Source: Methylophaga sp. (GTDB lineage Bacteria > Pseudomonadota > Gammaproteobacteria > Nitrosococcales > Methylophagaceae). Taken from it: a DNA stretch of 64,000 bases. Where the stretch lies: the NCBI GenBank assembly GCA_002706095.1, contig PAJP01000001.1:154840-218839 (forward strand), written 5' to 3'. Made by a program: the position numbers and the translations under genes. This document shows positions 17,475 to 26,016 of the stretch, piece by piece. The notes beneath the pieces were generated by a model that saw only the letters and a list, made by a program, of their open reading frames with translations, ran no database searches and had not been told where the DNA came from. Within the stretch, counting starts at the first letter, position 1. Each line of letters starts with the position of its first letter.

Positions 17475-17924
17475 ATGCTAAGAAAACCAGTTGCTAAACA
17501 TGCCTTAAAGGCAGAAATGAATGTGGTGCCTTATATCGACGTGATGCTTGTGTTGTTGGTCATTTTTATGGTGACGGCTCCCCTTTTGGTACAAGGTGTC
17601 AAACTGGAGTTACCTAAAATCGCATCTGAAGCGCTGCCGACAGACAGTCAAAAGACGATTCTGACCTTATCCGTCGTGTCTGATGGGAGTTACTACTGGA
17701 ATGTCGGCCCTGAAGTCGATATTCAATCTCGTTCGGATCAGGCAGTCAGTTTAGATGACATGGTCGAGAAAATAGAACAAATCAAACAACAACACGAGGC
17801 GTTATTATTTTTTATCCGTGGTGATAAAAGCACAGACTATGCTTCCGTAGTAAAAGCCATCGCTGCGCTACAAAAAGTGGGCATTGCTGATGTAGGTCTG
17901 ATTACGGAGTCACCAGATGCCTGA
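17475..17924 (+). CDS. exbD: ExbD-type accessory subunit
   Basis: 149 residues. One N-terminal membrane helix contains the conserved aspartate in VVPYIDVMLVLLVIFM, which takes part in proton transfer with ExbB. The periplasmic domain follows (DGSYYWNVG, ALLFFIRGDKSTDYASVVK). It starts seven bases after exbB and overlaps tonB by eight bases, which is tight coupling. Confidence 0.95.
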   Translation: MLRKPVAKHALKAEMNVVPYIDVMLVLLVIFMVTAPLLVQGVKLELPKIASEALPTDSQKTILTLSVVSDGSYYWNVGPEVDIQSRSDQAVSLDDMVEKIEQIKQQHEALLFFIRGDKSTDYASVVKAIAALQKVGIADVGLITESPDA

Positions 17925-18741
17925 ATTAGCAATGCGTCAACACAATTACTTGAGTGAACCATTTTCTGCGTCCAAACTCAACAAATCTGCTTTAGTGGAA
18001 GTGGCGGTGTTTCATTTAGCCATAGCCGCTTTATTGCTTCACTCATGGACGCCTGCAGTCCAGATGGCGCCAGCGGTAAAAACAGTCAATATTCAAATGT
18101 TTGAACTGCCGAAACAGAAAAAGGTCATTGAAGAAAAAGTGATTGAAAAGACGCCACCGCCCATCGAGCCTGAGCCTGTTATTAAGCCAGAGCCCCCCGT
18201 TAAAAAGGCGGTGGTAGAAAATGATCTTGCATTCAAACGTGTTGAAAAACCGGTAAAGAAAGTTATGCCGAAAAAGCCAGTGCAAAAGAAGGTTGAGAAG
18301 GTCATAAAACCCGTTGAGAAAAAGCCTGAGAAACCGGTGAGTAAACCGCTGACTCAAGAAAAGCCAATAAAACCTCCGACGAACAAACCCGTGGTCGCCA
18401 CCAATACAAGTACGAATTCACCTCAAAAAACACAAATAAGTACGAATAAGGTAGAAACTGACACATTTTCTGTAGAACACTATAAACCGATAGAAAAACA
18501 GACACCCGATTATCCAAGAGGCGCTTTACGAAAAGGGTTGGAAGGTGATTGCACGGTTCGTTATACCGTTAACACTCAAGGACAGGTTGAATCGCCTGAG
18601 GTGATGAATGATTGCCATCCCTTATTCAAACGGCCATCATTAGCCGCCGCTAAGACTTTTCGTTATACGCCACGCATGGTCAATGGCAAAGCCGTAAAAG
18701 TGCCCGATGTCCGTAATACTTTTGAATACCGTATTCACTAA
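17917..18741 (+). CDS. tonB: TonB energy transducer
   Basis: 274 residues. A single membrane helix lies near 24-43 (VEVAVFHLAIAALLLH), followed by a Pro/Lys/Glu-rich spacer (about 65-180) that spans the periplasm, and a C-terminal domain with YPRGALRKGLEG, VRYTVNTQGQV and FRYTPRMVNG, which contacts the TonB box of receptors. Two cysteines in the C-terminal domain (GDCTV and NDCHP) may form a disulfide. Co-transcribed with exbBD and the receptor, so probably specific to phosphate-ester uptake. Confidence 0.95.
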   Translation: MPELAMRQHNYLSEPFSASKLNKSALVEVAVFHLAIAALLLHSWTPAVQMAPAVKTVNIQMFELPKQKKVIEEKVIEKTPPPIEPEPVIKPEPPVKKAVVENDLAFKRVEKPVKKVMPKKPVQKKVEKVIKPVEKKPEKPVSKPLTQEKPIKPPTNKPVVATNTSTNSPQKTQISTNKVETDTFSVEHYKPIEKQTPDYPRGALRKGLEGDCTVRYTVNTQGQVESPEVMNDCHPLFKRPSLAAAKTFRYTPRMVNGKAVKVPDVRNTFEYRIH

Positions 18742-18757
18742 TGGAAGATAAACGCAT

Positions 18758-20734
18758 ATGACACACCCAACATCATCTGATTTTCATCAACGTCTGGCGT
18801 CATACGATGATGAGGTTATTAATCACTCTGAAGAGAAAAGCCTGAATTCAATCGCGATGTCACGACGTGATGTATTAAGAGGCAGTTTAAATGCGGCTGC
18901 TTTAGGTTTTCTAGGGCTGAACCTTTCCAGTCGTTTGGCCTTCGCTGGCGATCATGCTCACCCTCCCGTGCCTTATATTGGTTTTCAAGCCATTCAGCCA
19001 CGCACCGATGCCTTATTCGATCAGGTTGTAGTATCAGAGGGTTATCAGGCCAAGGCTTTCTTTTCTTGGGGTGATCCTGTTGAAACAGGCGCAACAAAAT
19101 GGAAAGCCGATGCCAGTAATACCTGGCAGGAACAGCTAAAGCAGGCGGGTGACAATCACGATGGCATGCATTTCTTTGCCTTCCCCAACGATAATAATCG
19201 TGGCTTGATGGTCATCAACCATGAATACATTAACCCAACACTTCACCAAAACGGACTGAGCTATGATGTCCAAGACAAACGCTTGCTTGATGATGTTAAA
19301 AAAGAACAAGCGGCGCATGGCGTCAGTGTTATCGAAGTCAAAAAAGATAGTCTCGGTGAATGGCAACGCGTCTACCCTTCCCTATATAACCGTCGTATAT
19401 CAACATTAACGCCAATGAAGGTCAGCGGCCCTTTAGCGGGTCATGCCTTATTTAAAACGGCTTCTGATCCAAGTGCGATGGAAATTATTGGCACTTTAAA
19501 TAATTGTTCGAATGGTTTCACGCCTTGGGGTACTTATTTGGCATGTGAAGAAAACTGGCATAACTATTTTGTAAATCATGACAAAAAGGATTATCAGTCA
19601 CGTGTTTCACATAAACGTTATGGCATCTCGACAGGTAAAGAAGATAACTATTATGGCTGGAGCACGATTGATGCGCGATTCGACGCTACGCCAAATGACG
19701 CTTTACCCCATCAAGGCTATGTGAATGAACCTAATCGTTTTGGCTGGGTGGTGGAAATTGATCCCTTTGATCCACAGAGTAAACCTGTAAAACGCACGGC
19801 ATTTGGACGTTTCTGTCGCGAATGTGTCGCACCAGCTATGGCTGACAATGGCCAACTGGCCTTCTATTCTGGCGATGATACTCGTGGTGAATATGTGTAT
19901 AAATTTGTGCCTTCACAACGTTTTGATAAAGCGGATATGCACAAGAATCGCGACCTACTGGATGAAGGCACACTCTATGTTGGTCGGTTTAATGACGATG
20001 GCACAGGACGTTGGTTACCATTAATTCATGGCAATGAAGGATTAACCGCTGAAAATGGCTTCCTCAGTCAGGCCGAAGTGCTGGTTAATGCCCGTGCAGC
20101 AGCTGATATATTAGGTGCAACGCCAATGGACAGACCTGAGTGGGCAACAGTGAACCCACACAATCTGGATGTTTATATCTCCTTAACCAATAACTATAAA
20201 CGAGGTAAAGCATTTGAGATCAATGCGGCTAACCCTCGTCCCGATAACCGTCATGGCCAAATTATTAAAATCATGGAAGATCAAGCTGATCCGGCAGCAA
20301 CCGCATTTAACTGGTCATTATTTGTATTGGCTGGTGAAAAACCGGGCTCTACAGACGCCAATGGCAACAAGATACCCGATCATTTAGTCGGTAATATTCA
20401 AGGGGATATTTTTTCATCGCCTGATGGCTTAGGTTTTGATCGTGATGGACGTTTATGGATTATGACGGACTACGATGATGACGATCCGGTGATGGCTAAT
20501 ATGGGCTGTAACCAAGTCTTATGTGCTAATCCACAAACACAAGAAATCAAACGCTTTTTGGTTGGCCCGAGAGGCTGTGAATTGACCGGGATTACCTGGA
20601 GCCCTGATTACAAAGCCATGTGGGTGAATATTCAACATCCGGGCATAAGCTATCCTGCTTCTGATGGACAAACACGCCCACGCTCAACAACTGTGCTAAT
20701 CACTAAAAACGATGGCGGTGTAATTGGTACATAG
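18758..20734 (+). CDS. phoX: PhoX-family alkaline phosphatase
   Basis: 658 residues. The twin-arginine export signal SRRDVLRGS near residue 35 and the following hydrophobic stretch show folded export by Tat, as usual for PhoX. The family uses Ca2+ and iron to hydrolyse phosphomonoesters. Recognisable family segments are YINPTLHQNG, NCSNGFTPWGTYLACEENWHNYF, given from residue 248, FGRFCRECVAP, AFYSGDDTRGEYVYKF and SPDGLGFDRDGRLWIMTD. It is the last gene of the Pho operon, 16 bases after tonB, and can act on the lower inositol phosphates or other esters left by the phytase. A decayed copy of its 3' end lies at 21946-22050. Confidence 0.95.
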   Translation: MTHPTSSDFHQRLASYDDEVINHSEEKSLNSIAMSRRDVLRGSLNAAALGFLGLNLSSRLAFAGDHAHPPVPYIGFQAIQPRTDALFDQVVVSEGYQAKAFFSWGDPVETGATKWKADASNTWQEQLKQAGDNHDGMHFFAFPNDNNRGLMVINHEYINPTLHQNGLSYDVQDKRLLDDVKKEQAAHGVSVIEVKKDSLGEWQRVYPSLYNRRISTLTPMKVSGPLAGHALFKTASDPSAMEIIGTLNNCSNGFTPWGTYLACEENWHNYFVNHDKKDYQSRVSHKRYGISTGKEDNYYGWSTIDARFDATPNDALPHQGYVNEPNRFGWVVEIDPFDPQSKPVKRTAFGRFCRECVAPAMADNGQLAFYSGDDTRGEYVYKFVPSQRFDKADMHKNRDLLDEGTLYVGRFNDDGTGRWLPLIHGNEGLTAENGFLSQAEVLVNARAAADILGATPMDRPEWATVNPHNLDVYISLTNNYKRGKAFEINAANPRPDNRHGQIIKIMEDQADPAATAFNWSLFVLAGEKPGSTDANGNKIPDHLVGNIQGDIFSSPDGLGFDRDGRLWIMTDYDDDDPVMANMGCNQVLCANPQTQEIKRFLVGPRGCELTGITWSPDYKAMWVNIQHPGISYPASDGQTRPRSTTVLITKNDGGVIGT

Positions 20735-20758
20735 CGACTGAATAAAAAGATACTTTTA

Positions 20759-20788
20759 GCATGATAGGTTTTGAATAGCCTATCATGC
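20759..20788 (+). terminator. Hairpin after phoX, probable terminator
   Basis: GCATGATAGG (20759-20768) and CCTATCATGC (20779-20788) pair perfectly with a ten-base loop, 25 bases after the phoX stop. The tail is only moderately T-rich, so termination may be partial or Rho-aided. Confidence 0.6.
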
Positions 20789-20844
20789 CTACTCTCTGTC
20801 TTAGCCGCTCCTTTAGTGTCATTTGTTAAAAACAGCTAATGGCC

Positions 20845-21719
20845 TTATTTCTCTTTTAACAATTGTTTTTTACAGGCTTGTAACTCAGCGCGGTGTTCAT
20901 TACTGACTTGCGGATATTCCATTTTTAATGATTCAAACGTATCAAGAATGATTTGCGAGGTAATTAACCGTGCATTTTTTTATCGTCTGCCGGAATCACA
21001 TACCAAGGCGCTTTCTCACTACTGGTCTCAGTTAAACATTTTTCATAAGCCGTCATATACTCATCCCAATAGCCTCGTTCATTCATATCGGCTGAGGTGA
21101 ACTTCCAATTTTTTTCTGGCTTGTCGATCCGTGCAATAAAACGCTTACGCTGTTCTTCTTTAGACAAGTGCAAGAAAAACTTAATTACCCGCGTGCCGTT
21201 TTGGAATAAATGATTTTCCAAATCATTAATGGAGTTGTAGCGCTGTTGCCATATCGCCTCATCTTTCAGCAATTTATCGGGCAGGTTTTGACTATGCAGG
21301 ATCTCAGGATGGACGCGAACCACTAATACCTCTTCATAATAGGAACGGTTAAATATGCCGATACGGCCACGTTCAGGTAAACATTGGTTAGTGCGCCATA
21401 AAAAATCATGTTGCAGCTCTGAATAGCTGGGATGCTTAAAGCTGAAAACCTGGCAGCCCTGGGGATTAATACCTGACATAATATGACGAATGGTGCCATC
21501 TTTACCGGCTGAGTCCATCGCTTGAAAGATGATTAATACGGAATAACGGTTGGAGGCATAAAGTCGCCGTTGTAATTCACTTAACTGCGTCACATGTGAT
21601 TTTAATTGTTTTTTGTAGTCTTTTTTAGAGTCATAGATAGCATTAATGTCAGTAGGCCATTTTTTCAAGTTCACCTTATCTCCCGCATGAACTCGAAATG
21701 TGTCGCTCTCTATTTTCAT
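20845..21719 (-). pseudogene. ppk2: Polyphosphate kinase 2, frameshifted near the 3' end
   Basis: PPK2-family kinase transferring phosphate between polyphosphate and nucleotides. The uninterrupted frame gives 251 residues (20964-21719) with the P-loop-like SAGKDG (70-75), the Walker B-like [11 protein letters not shown], the [11 protein letters not shown] lid region and [12 protein letters not shown]. It then stops after MHG. Right there a run of seven A (minus strand of 20975-20981) occurs; in the -1 frame the protein continues [14 protein letters not shown] and runs 44 further codons to TAA at 20845-20847, as a normal PPK2 does. So either one A was lost, or the run is a slippery site for -1 frameshifting, or the base count is a sequencing error. 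The catalytic core is intact, so the short form might still work. It lies beside the Pho operon. Confidence 0.85.
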
Positions 21720-22231
21720 TGTCGCTATCCCCCGATTAGAACCCTTGTTATTTGTTAGCCTCGGTATCGTAAAACTTCCTGACTTTGAATAATATCAGAC
21801 AACGCTGTATCAAAATTCTCTAATCTCGACTACTGATAACGTTTGTGTAAAACGTGCTCCCTCTGATAATTGATGTGATCTAATAACATGACCATATCGT
21901 CCAGAACACTAACTTGTCTCATATCGCGATAGCGCTCTTCACCCTAACAATATATTCACCATCCAAGCTTAAGTTACCCGGCTTCTAATGGCAAAACATG
22001 CTCATGTGCCTCCACGGGTTCTGATTACTAAAAATGATGGCGTGATATAGGTACTTAACAAGACATAGATGGAACGTTCTGACTGAGGTTAAGTCACTAT
22101 TGATATACGAGAAAAATCATCATAATCGTGTAGTAATACACATAAAGGCTGTAGAATCAGGCAAGTCTCATATTGTTTTTCCTCCTATAGTATTCTCACC
22201 TTTAAATCTTTTACTCACGGGAGTTTCATCT
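21720..22231. other. Intergenic region with a phoX remnant
   Basis: 512 bases without an intact gene. It contains the ppk2 upstream region, the decayed phoX end at 21946-22050, and the leader of the alcohol dehydrogenase gene. An open frame from 22100 that would extend the dehydrogenase lacks family similarity and a ribosome site. Confidence 0.75.
21946..22050 (+). pseudogene. Decayed 3' end of a phoX copy
   Basis: The DNA follows the end of phoX (20626-20734) closely: both read roughly aatat-ttca-catcc, then a cct/cccggcttct block, then ct-at-actaaaaa-gatggc and ggtac before a stop. Translated, VLITKNDG is shared with the phoX C-terminus. In-frame stops and small indels show it is dead. It lies on the same strand as phoX, on the other side of ppk2, so ppk2 is flanked by phoX-derived sequence. 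Confidence 0.7.
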
Positions 22232-23278
22232 ATGAAAACTGTTGGTTATGCCGCTCATTCTTCAGATACCCCTCTTGCTCCATTCCATTTTGAACGAAGA
22301 GAATTGCGTGATAATGATGTAGCAATGGAAATTCTTTATTGTGGCGTTTGTCACTCTGACTTGCACGTCGCCAGAAATGATTGGGGTGGCTCTTCTTATC
22401 CCGTTGTGCCCGGTCATGAAATAGTCGGTCGTGTTACTGCAATTGGTAAAAATGTCACTAAATATAATATCGGTGACAACGTGGCTGTCGGCTGTATGGT
22501 GGATAGTTGCCTGGAATGCGATGAATGTCATAATGATCATGAGCAGTATTGCCGTAATACGTTCACACTGACCTATGGCTCACCTGATCGCATTAGCAAC
22601 GAAATGACGCAAGGTGGTTACGCCAAACACATCGTTGTACGAGAAGAGTTTGTATTACGACTGCCTGAAAATCTGGATTTGGCTAAAGCAGCGCCTCTAT
22701 TATGTGCCGGAATTACCACCTATTCTCCTCTAAGAGAATGGAATGTCGGTCCAGGCAGTCGTGTTGGCGTAGTTGGCATGGGTGGTTTGGGTCATATGGC
22801 CATTAAAATTGCCGTAGGTTTAGGGGCAGATGTGACGGTGATTAGTACGTCACCTAAAAAGGAAGTCGATGCCAGAGAACTAGGTGCGCATAACTTTCTG
22901 GTATCAAAAGATGAAGACGCCATGGCTGCCGCAGCTTCTGGTTTTGATGTCATTATTGATACTGTTCCCGTCAGCCATGATCTGAATCCATACATTCCTT
23001 TATTAGATAATGACGCGACACTGGTTATGGTCGGTCAGATTGGGCCAATTGAAGGACCCAATACAGCACCCATGGTTTTCGGCCGTCGTCGTATTGCCGG
23101 CTCATTAATTGGTGGTATTAAAGAAACACAGGAAATGCTGGATTTCTGTGGTCGAATGAATATTTTGCCAGAATGTGAAATGATCAAAATGGATGAAATT
23201 AATACAGCATTTGATCGCATGGAACGTTCTGACGTGAGATACCGCTTTGTCATAGATATGGCATCATTAGACGCTTAG
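22232..23278 (+). CDS. Zinc-dependent NAD(P) alcohol dehydrogenase (YahK/CAD-like)
   Basis: 348 residues from the ATG at 22232 with GGGAG eight bases upstream; an earlier in-frame ATG at 22100 adds residues foreign to the family. Catalytic zinc ligands are Cys40 in CGVCHSD and His62 in GHEIVG; structural zinc ligands are Cys93, 96, 99 and 107. The nucleotide fold shows GVVGMGGLGHMA. The cinnamyl-alcohol-dehydrogenase-like group reduces a wide range of aldehydes with NADPH. Next to it, on the same strand, is an AraC regulator of the YqhC type, so an aldehyde-detoxifying role is a reasonable inference. Confidence 0.92.
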   Translation: MKTVGYAAHSSDTPLAPFHFERRELRDNDVAMEILYCGVCHSDLHVARNDWGGSSYPVVPGHEIVGRVTAIGKNVTKYNIGDNVAVGCMVDSCLECDECHNDHEQYCRNTFTLTYGSPDRISNEMTQGGYAKHIVVREEFVLRLPENLDLAKAAPLLCAGITTYSPLREWNVGPGSRVGVVGMGGLGHMAIKIAVGLGADVTVISTSPKKEVDARELGAHNFLVSKDEDAMAAAASGFDVIIDTVPVSHDLNPYIPLLDNDATLVMVGQIGPIEGPNTAPMVFGRRRIAGSLIGGIKETQEMLDFCGRMNILPECEMIKMDEINTAFDRMERSDVRYRFVIDMASLDA

Positions 23279-23285
23279 CTTATTC

Positions 23286-23308
23286 GGGCAGTCAGTTTCT
23301 GGCTGCCC
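23286..23308 (+). terminator. Hairpin after the alcohol dehydrogenase gene
   Basis: GGGCAG (23286-23291) pairs with CTGCCC (23303-23308), followed by TTTCCATTTT. It lies seven bases past the stop and probably ends or attenuates transcription before the AraC gene. Confidence 0.6.
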
Positions 23309-23330
23309 TTTCCATTTTCTGACAACTCAT

Positions 23331-24215
23331 ATGAATACAAAACCTTTGGCTGAACTGCTAAGTCGCTATGCTCCAAACGATGGCCTGTTTGATTTGCCGA
23401 TTACAGGTGTCCGTGTTTTTCGCGTATCACACATTGACGAGGTCGCTGTACGGGGTAATAGCCAGCCCGGTATTTGCATTATTGCTCAAGGTGCAAAACG
23501 TGCCATTATCGGAAGTGATGTATATGAGTATGACGATTCCAGAATGGCTGTTTACTCAACTGAAGTGCCGGTCTCTTCGAGGATTATTCAGGCCAGTAAG
23601 GATGAACCTTATTTGTGTCTTATCATCGATATTGATCAGCAAAAACTGGCTGAAACGGCATTAAAAGTTTTTCCGTACGGTCTACCAAAAACGACTGCAA
23701 GCAAACCTATTTTTATTGGACAAGCTTGTCCTTACATTGTTGAAGCCGTAACGCGATTGATTGGCTTATCGGCACAAAATGAGCAATCAGCTCTACTAGT
23801 GCCTTTAGTCATGGAAGAAATTTATATTCGTTTGTTACAAAGCCATATCGGCAAACTGGTGGTACAGATTGCAACTACAGATTCCCATTTACAAAAAGTC
23901 TCTGCAGCGATTTCCTGGCTACGTGAGCATTTTTCTGAACCAATGAAAGTTGATGAGCTGGCTGAACGGGTCAATATGAGCATTTCATCGTTTCATCATC
24001 ACTTTAAAGCGATAACGTCAATGAGTCCGTTGCAGTTTCAAAAAGAGTTACGTCTTTATGAAGCGAAACATCTAATGCTGTCGAAAATGATGGATGTGAG
24101 TACGGCGTGTATGCATGTAGGCTATTCCAGTGTGTCACAATTTAGCCGGGAATACAGTCGTTTTTTTGGCCAACCACCGAGTAAAGATATTCAGCTCCAA
24201 TCAATGGTCGTCTAA
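23331..24215 (+). CDS. AraC-family regulator with AraC_N domain (YqhC-like)
   Basis: 294 residues. The N-terminal part matches the AraC_N (PF06719) type: PGICIIAQGAKRAIIGSDVY, from residue 46, then the segment near VPVSSRI. The C-terminal part has two helix-turn-helix motifs (VDELAERVNMSISSFHHHF and ACMHVGYSSVSQFSREYSRFFG). In Escherichia coli YqhC responds to aldehydes and activates an alcohol dehydrogenase gene; the adjacent dehydrogenase here suggests the same logic. The two genes point the same way, unlike the divergent arrangement often seen. Confidence 0.9.
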   Translation: MNTKPLAELLSRYAPNDGLFDLPITGVRVFRVSHIDEVAVRGNSQPGICIIAQGAKRAIIGSDVYEYDDSRMAVYSTEVPVSSRIIQASKDEPYLCLIIDIDQQKLAETALKVFPYGLPKTTASKPIFIGQACPYIVEAVTRLIGLSAQNEQSALLVPLVMEEIYIRLLQSHIGKLVVQIATTDSHLQKVSAAISWLREHFSEPMKVDELAERVNMSISSFHHHFKAITSMSPLQFQKELRLYEAKHLMLSKMMDVSTACMHVGYSSVSQFSREYSRFFGQPPSKDIQLQSMVV

Positions 24216-24271
24216 AGCTTAAAGTGTTGTTAGCTTAGTTTATGAATGAGTTTGTGGGTAAGCATAAAGGG

Positions 24272-24343
24272 TGGAAAACACTCACAAGTGGACGACATAA
24301 ATTTATAGTAAAAAATTGAATGTACTTTTGTGAGTGCTTTCCA
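24272..24343. repeat. Long imperfect inverted repeat
   Basis: TGGAAAACACTCACAAGT (24272-24289) and the reverse complement of ACTTTTGTGAGTGCTTTCCA (24324-24343) match except for one base and a two-base bulge, around a 34-base AT-rich loop. No T-run follows, so it is not a plain terminator. It could be the tip of a small mobile element or a protein binding site. The rest of 24216-24463 holds nothing recognisable. Confidence 0.65.
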
Positions 24344-24463
24344 TCGCGAAAGCCTGAGTGTAGTTAAAGTTTGCCAAAGTCACAATATGTGTTTGTTATT
24401 AATATGAATTAACACACATAATCAGAGCCGGAAAATCAGGCTTGCTTGGATACTTCTGACGGA

Positions 24464-25651
24464 CTAAACACGAGTAAACTTGTCTTGTTTTACCGCTATC
24501 AGGAATCCCATGCCAACCAGCATGACTAACCCCGTTGCCCACAATGCCACGTGATAATTACCATAGTAACTGGCCAGATATCCGGCTGCTGCTGGTGCAA
24601 TGATCTGTGCTGTACCATAACAAATAGTGAGTCGGGCCATAGCTTTAGCCGGATTCAATGGGAATTTATGACCAATAAAGGTCAGCATCAGACTCACAAT
24701 GCCAGTGAATGTACCGCCAAATATGGCCGCTGCTATCAAGTTAGTGATCAGCGAATCAGACAATACCGGCATAATGACTGCGACCATCTGTAAGGCATAG
24801 GTCAGCAATAAAGTGTTTAACTCTCCAAACTTATTCGCCACTTTATCCCACAAGAAACAGGCTGGTGCTGCAGCAAGACCAAGAATCACCCATATCCAGT
24901 CACCCTTACCGCTCAGTTGTGGCATTTCTTCAAGTATCGCGACAATAAACGTGGCACTCACAACGTACCCTACTCCGGCACAGGCATAAGCCAGGATCAG
25001 CTTTATCATCCAGCTACGGGGAGGCTCTATAAGTGGTTGGCTCGTTTTATGTTGCGTCAGCTGTGGCTGAGGTATCCAGAACCAGGCAGGAATAAAAAAG
25101 AGAATGCCAAACAGCCCCATCACAATCCATTGGCTATCCCATGGCAAAAAATGATTCATTAACACCACTGCTGAACCGGGTATGGCAATGCCAAGACCCA
25201 ATCCCATAAAATGCAGACCTAGTTCTGGCTTAAATCGATGATGTTTAAGCCAACTGAGCACAAATCCCGATGACAATATGACGCCAGCCGTACCACTGAT
25301 ACCCGCAATAAATCGTAATATCACCCAGCCATACAATTCTGTTGTCATCCCCATGGCTATGGTGGATAACACCGCAATCACCAAACACCACTGATAAAAA
25401 CGATACTTAAACGCAAGGTTATTCGTGAACGAGACTAATACCACACCCAACAAGTAACCAATATAGTTAAATGTCGCCAGCCAGCCACTATTCACCAGCG
25501 ATAAGTCTGTCTGATTGAGCATTAAAGGAAGAAACGGTGTATATGAAAATCGTGCTATGCCCACCGCTAGAATGACTGCACAGATACCCGCTGTAATCAC
25601 TTTTATTCGTTGAAACTGTAATTCTATCGATAACTGTGTCATGTATATCAT
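24464..25651 (-). CDS. MFS transporter, YbfB/YjiJ family
   Basis: 395 residues with about twelve hydrophobic segments. The first helix carries VGIARFSYTPFLPLML, the hallmark of the YbfB/YjiJ group, and a YGTAQIIAPAAAGYLA segment marks the late helices. The substrate of this group is not established. The probable start is the ATG of the MTQLSIELQ segment, three codons inside the frame, but the difference is small. It stands alone: convergent with the AraC gene and 159 bases from the CcoQ-like gene. Confidence 0.88.
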   Translation of the reverse strand: MIYMTQLSIELQFQRIKVITAGICAVILAVGIARFSYTPFLPLMLNQTDLSLVNSGWLATFNYIGYLLGVVLVSFTNNLAFKYRFYQWCLVIAVLSTIAMGMTTELYGWVILRFIAGISGTAGVILSSGFVLSWLKHHRFKPELGLHFMGLGLGIAIPGSAVVLMNHFLPWDSQWIVMGLFGILFFIPAWFWIPQPQLTQHKTSQPLIEPPRSWMIKLILAYACAGVGYVVSATFIVAILEEMPQLSGKGDWIWVILGLAAAPACFLWDKVANKFGELNTLLLTYALQMVAVIMPVLSDSLITNLIAAAIFGGTFTGIVSLMLTFIGHKFPLNPAKAMARLTICYGTAQIIAPAAAGYLASYYGNYHVALWATGLVMLVGMGFLIAVKQDKFTRV

Positions 25652-25810
25652 CAGAGTGAATGAATAGCGTGCATAGTATCACTTGATAAAGTGGTGATGA
25701 CTTATTAAAAAGAATAGATACTTTGGAAAAAGTGTTATTCACTAAATCATATCAACCCGACCAATTTATTTATGTCAACTAATCGACTAGATTTGTGGGG
25801 CTGGGCTGTT

Positions 25811-25999
25811 CTAGCTATCTTCGTGCATTAAGTGATCCCGGTGAGATTCGAGTGATTCTTTATATCTGGGATGGAAAACACGGTAATACGTTATACCTAT
25901 CGCCACACTTAATAGAACACTCATGATCGTTGCCAGCCAATCTGAAGCGGTCATTGCAGCGATATCCATCGCAAAAAACTCACTGATAAACCATTTCAT
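25811..25999 (-). CDS. CcoQ-like small membrane protein of an orphan cbb3 oxidase
   Basis: 62 residues. One hydrophobic helix (WLATIMSVLLSVAIGITYYRVF) is followed by a charged, His-containing tail, as in CcoQ/FixQ. It lies 17 bases after ccoN with AAGGAG just upstream of ATG (minus strand of 26004-26009). In Pseudomonas aeruginosa a small gene of this kind also follows the orphan ccoN4. It probably stabilises the oxidase; similarity alone is weak because the protein is so short. Confidence 0.72.
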   Translation of the reverse strand: MKWFISEFFAMDIAAMTASDWLATIMSVLLSVAIGITYYRVFHPRYKESLESHRDHLMHEDS

Positions 26000-26016
26000 T
26001 TCGTACTCCTTTTAGC

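Noticed and set aside
22100..22231. N-terminal extension of the alcohol dehydrogenase
   Set aside because: It has no family similarity and no ribosome site, whereas ATG 22232 has GGGAG at good distance and gives the usual length.
24347..24380. A second GEMM-type riboswitch, from GCGAAAGCC resembling GACGCAAAGCC
   Set aside because: None of the flanking aptamer elements are present, and the downstream plus strand has no gene start.
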